Shown: positions 1 to 6,226 of the stretch, piece by piece | How the letters are laid out: each line of letters starts with the position of its first letter | Numbering within the stretch: the first letter of the stretch is position 1 | Assembly (NCBI GenBank): GCA_037439685.1 | Contig: JBBIVO010000059.1 | Location: 1-7,505 of the forward strand | From: JAGTRB01 sp037439685 | GTDB lineage: Archaea > Thermoproteota > Bathyarchaeia > TCS64 | Length of the DNA stretch: 7,505 nt | Reading direction: 5' to 3' | The notes under the pieces: model-generated | What the model saw: only the letters and a program-made list of their open reading frames with translations | Database searches by the model: none | What the model was told of the DNA's origin: nothing | Position numbers and translations under genes: made by a program

Positions 1-724
1 GGGTTGGAAGTATCGCGTCCATGCTCCTCGCGGCGGATCCCTCCCTTATCATGAGCCACATCCCCTTCCTCAGCTTCTCCAAGGCCTCCTCGCAGTCCGT
101 GGACTCGTGGTCGGAGTCCACCCCAGCCGCGATGTACCTGTCCAATTCCCAGCCCCTCAACCCCGGCGCATGCCCGTCTATCGGCAGGCCCATCCTCCTT
201 GCGGCCCCCAGCTTTCCGAGGACCTCCTCCTCACCTCTGATGACCCCGGGATAGTTCATGACCTCTCCGAGGGCGACGACCCCGGGTTTGGAGGCAAGCT
301 CTTCCACCTCTCTAACCCCGAGCTCCGCCCCGGAGGTCTCGAGCCTCGTGGCTGGGACGCATGAGGGTATGGTCAGGTAGAGGTCCATGGGTAGACCCCT
401 CGCCTCCTCGAGGAACATGTCGATCCCCCTGACCCCCAGGACGTTCGCGACCTCGTGGGGGTCTGCGACGACCCCTGTAGTCCCCCTTGGAACGGCGGCC
501 TCCGCAAACCTGGAAGGGGTGACCATGCTGCTCTCTATGTGGATATGGCCCTCTATGAAGCCCGGGGAGAGGTACCTCCCAGCCAGCTCGACGACCCTTT
601 CACCTTCATAGTCTCCGAGCACCCCGGCGATCTCTCCACCATCAACGGCGACATCTCCCCTCATGATCTCCCCCGTGAAGACGTTCAGGATCCTGCAGTC
701 CCTGAGAACTAGGTCCACCTTCAA
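1..724 (-). CDS. ade: Adenine deaminase, N-terminal part (truncated by window edge)
   Basis: Hydrolyses adenine to hypoxanthine and ammonia in cytosolic purine salvage. The first 241 codons are present and the frame is still open at the left edge; bacterial family members are about 580-600 residues, so over half is missing. Visible landmarks: an N-terminal beta-sandwich start (KVDLVLRDCRILNVFTGEI), the metal-binding HIHIESS at residues 60-66, PHEVANVLG at 89-97, the candidate metal-bridging Glu154 in ALGEVMNYPGV, GHAPGLRG at 184-191, and DHE at 205-207. This pattern is specific to the Ade/COG1001 amidohydrolases rather than to dihydroorotase or cytosine deaminase. The TTG start at 724-722 is chosen because GGAGGGG (737-731) lies 6 bases upstream and an in-frame TAG sits at 739-737; GTG at 718 is the only close alternative. 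It is divergent from the phosphoribosyltransferase gene, whose product would use its hypoxanthine. Identity is secure; the exact start is less so. Confidence 0.93.
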   Translation of the reverse strand, partial: MKVDLVLRDCRILNVFTGEIMRGDVAVDGGEIAGVLGDYEGERVVELAGRYLSPGFIEGHIHIESSMVTPSRFAEAAVPRGTTGVVADPHEVANVLGVRGIDMFLEEARGLPMDLYLTIPSCVPATRLETSGAELGVREVEELASKPGVVALGEVMNYPGVIRGEEEVLGKLGAARRMGLPIDGHAPGLRGWELDRYIAAGVDSDHESTDCEEALEKLRKGMWLMIREGSAARSMDAILPT

Positions 725-730
725 CTCGAA

Positions 731-737
731 CCCCTCC
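731..737 (-). promoter_or_regulatory. Shine-Dalgarno site for adenine deaminase
   Basis: On the minus strand GGAGGGG ends 6 bases before the TTG at 724-722. It is the best anti-16S match upstream of this gene and decides the TTG start. It also implies that the ade transcript has a leader, unlike the probably leaderless gene on the other side. Confidence 0.7.
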
Positions 738-766
738 TACAGGGCGCTGGGAGATCTGGGGTGCTA

Positions 767-780
767 AGGTTTTAAAAGGA
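767..780. promoter_or_regulatory. Palindromic TATA box, possibly shared by the divergent ade and phosphoribosyltransferase genes
   Basis: TTTTAAAA at 770-777 is a perfect 8-base palindrome and the only good TATA candidate in the 75-base divergent spacer. Its centre is about 26 bases before the GTG at 800, the normal TATA-to-start-site distance in archaea, so the plus-strand mRNA would be leaderless; no Shine-Dalgarno site is seen before GTG 800. Read on the minus strand, the same box would start transcription near 747, giving ade a leader of roughly 23 bases that includes its GGAGGGG. Sharing of one box by both directions is inferred from spacing. Confidence 0.6.
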
Positions 781-799
781 TTCATCCATAAGGCTCTCT

Positions 800-1429
800 G
801 TGAAGGTCTCCGAGAGGTATGGTGTTAAATTCGAGGTCTACACCCTCGAGGAGCTCAAGGAGATGACGAGGGAGCTATGCGAGAGGATAATCCTCGACGG
901 ATTTAGGCCCGGCGTTATCATAGGGTTGGGGAGGGGAGGGTGGCCCGTCCTAAGGTACTGCAGCGACTTCCTCGACGTGAGCAACACCTACACCCTAAGG
1001 GTGGAGTACTACGCCGGGGTGGACGTGAGGAGGGCTGCCCCCAGGGTTTTCCAAGATCTGCCCCCCCACCTTAGCCTGGAGGGGGTTGACGTCCTCCTCG
1101 TCGACGACGTCCTAGACACGAGCGAGACCATGTCCTTTGTCAGGGACAAGATAGCCTCTGAGAGGAGGCCCAAGAGCATTAGGATAGGGGTCCTCCACTA
1201 TAAGCCATGGGCTCGCCTCAAGCCTGACTACTATGTCAGGTGCACATCCTCATGGATAGTCTACGACTGGGAGAGGTGTGAGACCATCAGGAGGCTCTTG
1301 GATAGGCACAGGCTGCTGGAGAGGTTCGGATGGGAGAGGGTGAGGGAGGACCTCCTGGAGATCGGCTTCACGGAGATGGACCTGAAGATGGCCCTATATT
1401 CCAGGGCTCCTATAGCGTCGCCTCCTTGA
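800..1429 (+). CDS. Purine (6-oxopurine type) phosphoribosyltransferase, COG2236-like
   Basis: Type I phosphoribosyltransferase predicted to join PRPP to hypoxanthine, guanine or xanthine, making the nucleotide in the cytosol. The protein has 209 residues. The PRPP-binding signature VLLVDDVLDTSETM lies at residues 98-111 (paired acids D102 D103, then the DTSET loop). The pyrophosphate-loop region GLGRGGWPV is at 42-50, and a hood-like segment SWIVYDWE at 151-158 probably stacks on the base. About 50 residues follow the core as a charged helical tail. The GTG start at 800 is the first start in frame and sits about 26 bases from the TATA centre, consistent with a leaderless mRNA. The gene lies between adenine deaminase and MTA phosphorylase, which together would supply hypoxanthine; that favours a hypoxanthine or guanine substrate, but the base cannot be fixed from sequence. 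Its 3' end overlaps the convergent MTA phosphorylase gene by 20 bases. Confidence 0.85.
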   Translation: MKVSERYGVKFEVYTLEELKEMTRELCERIILDGFRPGVIIGLGRGGWPVLRYCSDFLDVSNTYTLRVEYYAGVDVRRAAPRVFQDLPPHLSLEGVDVLLVDDVLDTSETMSFVRDKIASERRPKSIRIGVLHYKPWARLKPDYYVRCTSSWIVYDWERCETIRRLLDRHRLLERFGWERVREDLLEIGFTEMDLKMALYSRAPIASPP

Positions 1430-2204
1430 GGGCCTCGTGGCATCTGCATGTCTCCCGCGGGATCTTAGGGATGGCCTCCATGATGAGCCTCTTGAAGTTA
1501 CCAGAGTTCCTCCTCATCGTCTCTATTATCTCCTGGGTGGAGACGGGCCTCTCAGCCCACACATCGTAGTCGGTGACCATCGCTATGGAGACGTAGCAGA
1601 TCTCAGCCTCCCTGGCCAATACTATCTCAGGGTATAGGGTCATCCCTATGATGTCCGCCCCCCACATGCGGAAGAGGCGGGACTCAGCCCTGGTTGAGAA
1701 CCTTGGGCCCTCGATGCAGACATACGTCCCCTTTGGGTGAACCCTGAGGCCCAACTTCTCGGCGAAGTCGACGAAGAACTCGTGGAGCTGGGGGCATATG
1801 GGGTCGGCTGAGGAGATGTGGCAGATCTTCCCCCCCTCATAGAAGGTGTCAGGCCTCCCCTTAGTCCTGTCTATAAACTGGTCTGTGACGACGAAGTCTC
1901 CGGGCCTGTAGTCCTCCCTGAGGCTCCCAACCGCGGATGATGCGATGATCCTCTGAACCCCAAGCTCCTTCAGGGCCCAGATGTTCGCCCGGTTATTTAT
2001 CCTGTTAGGAGGTATCTGGTGGCCCCTCCCATGCCTCGGGATGAAGGCGACACCCCAACCCCCATACCTGCCTAGGAGGATGAGGTCTGAGGGCGCCCCA
2101 TAGGGCGTGTAGACCTTCACCTCCCTCGCATCCTCGAGCATCCCGGGGTCGTAGACCCCTGTCCCTCCTATTACTGCTATCTCGGCGGAGAGACCCTCAG
2201 CCAT
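1410..2204 (-). CDS. mtnP: S-methyl-5'-thioadenosine phosphorylase (MTAP)
   Basis: Phosphorolyses methylthioadenosine, a by-product of polyamine synthesis, to adenine and methylthioribose-1-phosphate. The 264-residue length is normal. Motifs in order: IGGTGVYDP (12-20, phosphate loop), RHGRGH (57-62), NRANIWALKELG (71-82), SSAVGSL (89-95), EGPRFSTRAES (165-175), GMTLYPE (187-193) and TDYDVWAE (211-218). Asp212 and Asp214 are the pair that contacts adenine in MTAPs; inosine/guanosine phosphorylases have Asn at the key position, so an adenine-nucleoside substrate is favoured. The C-terminal C253-x-C255 resembles the CxC motif described for Sulfolobus MTAP II, and C137 and C203 could form a stabilising disulfide as in that enzyme; both suggest heat stability. 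ATG 2204 is preceded by a good TATA box and only a weak ribosome site. The gene is divergent from the adenosine-deaminase-like gene. Confidence 0.93.
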   Translation of the reverse strand: MAEGLSAEIAVIGGTGVYDPGMLEDAREVKVYTPYGAPSDLILLGRYGGWGVAFIPRHGRGHQIPPNRINNRANIWALKELGVQRIIASSAVGSLREDYRPGDFVVTDQFIDRTKGRPDTFYEGGKICHISSADPICPQLHEFFVDFAEKLGLRVHPKGTYVCIEGPRFSTRAESRLFRMWGADIIGMTLYPEIVLAREAEICYVSIAMVTDYDVWAERPVSTQEIIETMRRNSGNFKRLIMEAIPKIPRETCRCHEALKEATL

Positions 2205-2235
2205 CTAGTATCCCATCAATACAACGCCAAAGCCT

Positions 2236-2249
2236 GAATAAAACTTTCC
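2236..2249 (-). promoter_or_regulatory. BRE/TATA promoter of MTA phosphorylase
   Basis: The minus strand reads GGAAAG TTTTATT C: a purine-rich BRE-like block followed by an AT box centred near 2240. Transcription would start near 2214, leaving a leader of about 10 bases before ATG 2204. The assignment rests on sequence and spacing only. Confidence 0.6.
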
Positions 2250-2301
2250 AATCGCTCCATCCCATCTTAACATCACAATCGAAATATGAAGAGATAAATA
2301 T

Positions 2302-2321
2302 CCTCAGTTAATGGGCTGAGG
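2302..2321. repeat. Inverted repeat upstream of the deaminase promoter (possible operator)
   Basis: CCTCAG (2302-2307) and CTGAGG (2316-2321) are exact inverted copies separated by 8 bases. The element ends 11 bases before the TATA box at 2333 and lies in the divergent MTAP/deaminase spacer. That is a typical place for an archaeal transcription factor dimer to bind and regulate one or both genes. Arms of only 6 bases could also arise by chance. Confidence 0.35.
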
Positions 2322-2326
2322 ACTTC

Positions 2327-2340
2327 TGAAGCTATAAAAA
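2327..2340 (+). promoter_or_regulatory. BRE/TATA promoter of the adenosine-deaminase-like gene
   Basis: TATAAAAA at 2333-2340 is preceded by the purine-rich TGAAGC and is the strongest TATA match in the window. Transcription would begin near 2362-2365, giving a leader of about 50 bases before ATG 2414. The leader is purine-rich and carries two anti-16S matches, GGGGAGGGG (2367-2374 region) and GGAGG (2395-2399). Confidence 0.65.
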
Positions 2341-2413
2341 TGATTATACGATCTAGGCCTACAACGGGGAGGGGATAAGATAAGGATGAGGAGAGGAGGC
2401 CTTAAATTCCAAG

Positions 2414-3469
2414 ATGTCCAGCTGGATCGGCGAGATGTCTTACACGGCCCTGATAAGGGAGATCCCAAAGGTGGAGCTACATGTCCACATAGTGGGCTCT
2501 GTGAGGCCTATGACCCTCCTCAAACTCGTCGAGGAGGGGCACCTCGATCTGGGTCTGAGAAGCCTGGAGGATGTGGAGGAGCTCTACAGGTTTAGGGACT
2601 TCCCCCACTTCATCTCCACCTACGGCAAGGTGGTGGACTGCATAACCGACGAGGGGCAGTTCGAGGCCATCACCTACGAGCTGCTAGAGGGGGAGGCCAG
2701 TTCTAATGTAAGGTACGTGGAGGCGAGCTTCTCACCATTAGACCACGTGCTCAGAGGGTTGGACTATGGAGAGATGCTCGACTCCATAAACAGGGGGATA
2801 ACTCGAGCAGGTGAGGGCTACGGGATACTCTGTAACATCAGGGTCGACCTGGTCAGGAACTATGGCCCCGAGAGGGGGATGGAGGTTCTGGACTGGATAG
2901 AGGATAAGAGGGAGAACATAATCTCCGTGGATATTGGGGGGAGCGAGGAGCGCTTCCCTCCAAGGCCATACGCCGAGGTCTTCGGGAGGGCCAGGGAGAT
3001 GGGGCTACACACGGTCGCCCATGCGGGCGAGGCCGCAGGGCCAGAGAGCATATGGGAGGCCTTAAGGTACCTTGGGGTCGAGCGTATAGGGCACGGGGTC
3101 TCAGCGAGGGATGACCCAACCCTCCTCGACCATCTCAGGAGGAGGGGGATAGGCGTGGAGTCGTGTCCGACGAGCAATATAAGGACCGGGGTCGTCCGCT
3201 CCATCGGGGAGCATCCCATAAGGAGCTTCTTCGATATGGGGCTAAAGGTCTCTGTCAATACGGATGACCCCTCCATGTTCTGGACAGACATGAATAATGA
3301 GTACCTCCAACTCCATAGGGAGCTGGGCTTCAACGTCCACGAGCTGTTCAGCCTAAGCCTCAGATCCATCGAGTCCTCCTTCCTCCCGAGAGATGATAAG
3401 GGGAGGATGGTTGGGGAGTTCGAGGAGGAGTTCAGACGCCTATTAACCGAGGCTGAAAGGTTTAAGTAG
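2414..3469 (+). CDS. Adenosine deaminase family protein (possibly for a 5'-modified adenosine)
   Basis: Predicted zinc-dependent deaminase of adenosine or a related nucleoside, 351 residues, the usual family length. Zinc and catalytic motifs are complete: HVH (23-25), DIGG (173-176), HAGE (203-206, with the catalytic Glu206), IGHG (225-228), SCPTSN (250-255) and NTDDP (282-286). The odd point is LHVHIVGS: Val27 stands where classical adenosine deaminases have Asp in LHVHLDGA, the residue that binds the ribose 5'-OH (Asp19 in the mouse enzyme). A 5'-altered substrate such as methylthioadenosine or 5'-deoxyadenosine, or simply adenine, is therefore possible, and I give no gene symbol. ATG 2414 has GGAGG 14 bases upstream, which is long; ATG 2435 (residue 8) is a fair alternative start. 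The divergent MTAP gene supports a role in MTA or purine salvage. Confidence 0.85.
   Translation: MSSWIGEMSYTALIREIPKVELHVHIVGSVRPMTLLKLVEEGHLDLGLRSLEDVEELYRFRDFPHFISTYGKVVDCITDEGQFEAITYELLEGEASSNVRYVEASFSPLDHVLRGLDYGEMLDSINRGITRAGEGYGILCNIRVDLVRNYGPERGMEVLDWIEDKRENIISVDIGGSEERFPPRPYAEVFGRAREMGLHTVAHAGEAAGPESIWEALRYLGVERIGHGVSARDDPTLLDHLRRRGIGVESCPTSNIRTGVVRSIGEHPIRSFFDMGLKVSVNTDDPSMFWTDMNNEYLQLHRELGFNVHELFSLSLRSIESSFLPRDDKGRMVGEFEEEFRRLLTEAERFK
3455..3468 (+). promoter_or_regulatory. Probable promoter of methionyl-tRNA synthetase, inside the end of the upstream gene
   Basis: GAAAGG followed by TTTAAGTA (3461-3468) resembles BRE plus TATA and overlaps the last codons of the deaminase gene. 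A start site about 26 bases downstream would fall near 3490, just before GTG 3499. This supports translation beginning around 3499 and not at the internal GTG 3629. Confidence 0.45.
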
Positions 3470-3498
3470 TCCATTCCCGACCCTAACTAAGCAAAGGG

Positions 3499-5188
3499 GT
3501 GTTCAGAGCTCTCGAGATCCAAGAAGTTCCCTGTAAAGGGCCCGATCCTGGTAACCTGCGGCCTCCCATACGCTAACGGCCCCTGCCACATAGCACACCT
3601 TAGAACCTATGTCCCAGCCGACATCTTCGTGAGGATCCTGAGGAAGATCGGCCAGGAGGTGGTGTTTGTATGCGGCTCAGACACCCATGGCACCCCCATA
3701 ACCGTGAAGGCTGAGGAGGAGGGGGTCACCCCGAGGGAGGTGGTGGAGAGGTACCATAGGCACTTCTTAGAGCTATTCCCTAGGATAGGCGTGATCTTCG
3801 ACAACTACGGGAGCACGGATGACCCCCTAAACCACCACAGGACCGTCGAGATCGGGAAGGCCCTCCTGGATAGGGGCTACATATATGAGAGGACGGTTAG
3901 GCTTCCCTACTGCCCCAGCTGTAAGAGGTTCCTGCCCGACAGGTATCTCAGGGGGATATGCCCCTACTGCGGCGCCCAGGCGAGGGGGGATGAGTGCGAC
4001 CAGGGGTGCGGCCGCTACCTTGAGCCCGGCGAGCTCCTAGAGCCGAGATGCACCATCTGCGGCTCGAGGGCCGAGGAGAGGGAGGCCAAGCACTTCTTCT
4101 TCAGGCTCACGGCCTTCGAGGGCTTCCTAAGGGATTTCCTGAAGGGGCTGGATGGGACTGATAATGCGAGGAATTACGCCCTCCAGTGGGTTGAGAAGGG
4201 GCTGAAGGACTGGAATATAACCCGACACCTGGACTGGGGGGTGAGGTTCCCCTGGGGGGAGGGGCTTGTCTTCTATGTCTGGTTCGACGCCCCGATAGGG
4301 TATATCAGCTCAACCGAGGAGTGGGCCCTAAGGCATAATGGGGACTGGGAATACTTCTGGAGGGGGCCGGGCCCCATAATACACTTCATAGGAGCGGATA
4401 TAATCTATCACCACTGCCTCTTCTGGCCATCGGTGCTCAAGGGCGCGGGCTACAGCCTCCCATACGCCGTGGTGGCCTCCGGTATGGTTAGGGTGGAGGG
4501 GAAGATCTTCTCCAAGAGCCGGGGCTACGTCGTATGGGTTGCTGAGGACTACCTGGAGAAGGGGCTGGACCCTGACGCCCTCAGATACTACATCGCCTCC
4601 TATACGGGTCATACCAGGGATCTCGACTTCAGTTGGTCCACATATATGGAGAAGGTCAACAACGAGCTCGTGGCCACCCTCGGCAACTTCATCTACAGAG
4701 CCCTACTGTTCGCTCATAGAAACTACGGCTACATCGTGGAGGGGGAGGTGGAACCCGAGGTTAGAGGGGAGGTGGAGAGGGCTATTGATTCTATCCTGGA
4801 GGGGCTGGACTCCTACGAGTTCAAGAAGATCTCGGACGGGGTTCTCTCCCTAGCCTCCTTCGGCAACAGGTACCTCCAGGCCGCCGAGCCCTGGAAGCTT
4901 ATCAGGGTAGACCCGGCGAGGGCCAAGGTGAAGGTGCACAACCTCCTCTGGCTCACGAAGGCCCTCGCGGTCCTGATGGAGCCCATCATGCCGGGGAAGG
5001 CGGAGGAGCTCTGGCTACAGCTGACGGGGGAGGGGAGAGCGAACACCCCCTTGGTGGAGGCCTTAAAGCCCCTGGAGGCTGGGGGCAGGCTCGGGGAGCC
5101 CCGCCCCCTCTTCATGATGGTTCAGGAGGAGGCCGCTAGGGAGCTGTCGGCGATCATCTCTAGAAGGGTGGCCTCAGCCAGTGGGTGA
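3499..5188 (+). CDS. metG: Methionyl-tRNA synthetase, with a start or frame anomaly at the 5' end
   Basis: Charges tRNA-Met with methionine in the cytosol. The synthetase frame is open from 3491 (TAA at 3488-3490) to the TGA at 5186-5188 and encodes a catalytic core plus anticodon domain of about 555 residues, without the C-terminal EMAP-like domain. It shows LPYANGPCHIAH (HIGH-type motif, HIAH at 3587-3598), GSDTHGTP, four Cys pairs between 3911 and 4060 forming two zinc knuckles, WFDAPIGYIS, and KIFSKSRG (KMSKS-type, FSKS at 4508-4519). The first in-frame ATG/GTG/TTG is GTG 3629, after the HIGH motif, so a protein starting there could not bind ATP normally. GTG 3499 fits the promoter and its purine-rich AAAGGGG, but reads MFRALEIQEVPCKGP and stops at 3574-3576; dropping one base between about 3511 and 3543 joins it to the synthetase frame. 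Function is certain; the 5' end is unresolved. Confidence 0.88.
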
Positions 5189-5900
5189 GGGGCGTAGAAG
5201 GGATTTGAGGCTGAAGGTGGACCTACACATACACACGACCCACAGCAGAGATAGCTGCTTGAGGGTTGAAGAGGCCATTAGGTGCTGCAGGGATATGGGG
5301 CTTGACGGCTTCGCCCTGACAGACCATGACACGGTTGAAGGGTTGAAGGAGGCTGAGGGGATGAAGGGGGACCTCATCCTCATCCCGGGGCTCGAGGTCA
5401 CGGCAGATGGGGGCCACATCCTAGCCCTAAACGTCTCGGAGCTGATACCCCCTAAGCTCTCGATGATGGAGACCGTCGACAGGGTAAGGGAGCAGGGAGG
5501 GATCGCTATACTTGCCCACCCAAGCTCCCTCCTAAAGACCTTCCTGAGCATAGAGGAGATAGCCCAGCCTGGCTTCACCGCCCTCGAGGTGGCCAACTCC
5601 ATGAGCTTCCCCTATCGTTGGACGTTGAGAAGGAGCCTCGAGATAGCCGAGAGGCTTCGGCTACCTAAGACCGGGGGGAGCGACGCCCACATGCCGGAGG
5701 CCGTAGGCAGAGCTTACACGGTGATCGAGGCCAACTCGAGGGATGTTGACGATCTCATCAGAGCCGTTGAGAGGGGTTATACAGAACCCTTCGGAGAGGG
5801 CTTAACCCCCCGCGAGAGGTTTATACTGCTCTCCATGAAGATTTTCAATCCTGTAGGGAGACCCACCCAGGGAAGGCTCCGATGGAGGAGGCCCTTCTAA
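5181..5900 (+). CDS. PHP-domain metal-dependent phosphoesterase (TrpH/COG0613-like)
   Basis: Predicted cytosolic phosphoesterase of the PHP family. Characterised TrpH/YciV relatives remove phosphate from nucleoside 3',5'-bisphosphates or trim RNA 5' ends; the substrate here is not known. Metal ligands are all visible, numbered from the GTG start: HIH (16-18), DHD (48-50), Glu72 in GLEV, His79, His113 in LAHPS, and SDAH (167-170). At up to 239 residues it is a stand-alone PHP domain and not a DNA polymerase X or histidinol-phosphatase fusion. GTG 5181 overlaps the end of the synthetase gene by 8 bases (GTGGGTGA), suggesting translational coupling; TTG 5205, downstream of GGTGAGGGG, is a credible shorter start giving a protein that begins MRLKVDLHIH. 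The last 19 codons overlap the convergent small membrane protein gene and are basic (GRLRWRRPF), which may reflect run-on more than selection. Confidence 0.85.
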   Translation: MGEGRRRDLRLKVDLHIHTTHSRDSCLRVEEAIRCCRDMGLDGFALTDHDTVEGLKEAEGMKGDLILIPGLEVTADGGHILALNVSELIPPKLSMMETVDRVREQGGIAILAHPSSLLKTFLSIEEIAQPGFTALEVANSMSFPYRWTLRRSLEIAERLRLPKTGGSDAHMPEAVGRAYTVIEANSRDVDDLIRAVERGYTEPFGEGLTPRERFILLSMKIFNPVGRPTQGRLRWRRPF

Positions 5901-6210
5901 GCTCTGAGATGACTTCATTCGCCGTCTCGATGATATCCTCCACATAGAGGGGAGGAGGCCTTATCCTTGACCCTATGAGGCCCGAGGCTATCAGGCCCCA
6001 TCCGACGATATCGGATACTATCGGCTCCGGGAAGGCTATGAGGGCTACCCCCAAGGATATAAGGAAAGACCTCTTTGTGCCCCTCCTCCATAGGGCTTTA
6101 ACCCTTCGGGCTTCAACGGTCACGCTTTCGATGAGGGAGCCCGTCTCCCTCCAAGCAAAGCCGAGCTCCCGGGCGGCAAGTATCAGACCCTTAAGTTCCT
6201 CTCTCCTCAT
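5845..6210 (-). CDS. Small two-helix membrane protein of unknown function, downstream of cdvC
   Basis: I do not recognise this 121-residue protein. Residues 1-46 look like charged, amphipathic helix ending in a basic patch (RRVKALWRRGTKR). A hydrophobic hairpin follows, about 48-61 (SFLISLGVALIAF) and 65-81 (VSDIVGWGLIASGLIGS), joined by the Pro-containing turn PEPI. The end is RIRPPP plus a charged helix (EDIIETANEVISELRRA). Basic residues on both flanks suggest both termini face the cytoplasm. ATG 6210 is chosen over the upstream ATG 6261 because GAGGAGGGT (6223-6215) lies 6 bases away and a 6261 start would overlap cdvC by 35 bases. It starts 16 bases after the cdvC stop on the same strand, so it is probably the third gene of a cdvB-cdvC transcript and might anchor or tune that membrane-remodelling machinery; this role is inferred from position only. 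Its 3' end overlaps the PHP gene by 56 bases. Confidence 0.72.
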   Translation of the reverse strand: MRREELKGLILAARELGFAWRETGSLIESVTVEARRVKALWRRGTKRSFLISLGVALIAFPEPIVSDIVGWGLIASGLIGSRIRPPPLYVEDIIETANEVISELRRASSIGAFPGWVSLQD

Positions 6211-6214
6211 CTCT

Positions 6215-6223
6215 ACCCTCCTC
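6215..6223 (-). promoter_or_regulatory. Shine-Dalgarno site for the small membrane protein
   Basis: GAGGAGGGT on the minus strand lies between the cdvC stop (6229-6227) and ATG 6210 with normal spacing. It fixes the start of the downstream gene and argues that this gene is truly translated. Confidence 0.75.
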
Positions 6224-6226
6224 GGT

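Noticed and set aside
107..712. Several plus-strand frames opposite ade.
   Set aside because: They are shadows of the adenine deaminase coding strand and contain no family motifs.
721..740. GGGGTTCGAG on the minus strand as the 3' arm of a tRNA before ade.
   Set aside because: No matching 5' half is found in the spacer; the G-run is better read as the ribosome site of ade.
2386..2595. A 69-codon frame starting at ATG 2386 in the deaminase leader, with a fair ribosome site.
   Set aside because: Most of it overlaps the deaminase gene in another frame and its peptide is low-complexity and shadow-like. A regulatory short frame is possible but unsupported.
2860..3474. Long minus-strand frame opposite the deaminase gene.
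   Set aside because: It is the antisense shadow of a well-supported gene; its peptide is Ser/Leu/Pro-rich with no recognisable motif.
3629..5188. Methionyl-tRNA synthetase starting at GTG 3629.
   Set aside because: This would remove the nucleotide-binding HIGH region, which is clearly encoded in the same frame just upstream.
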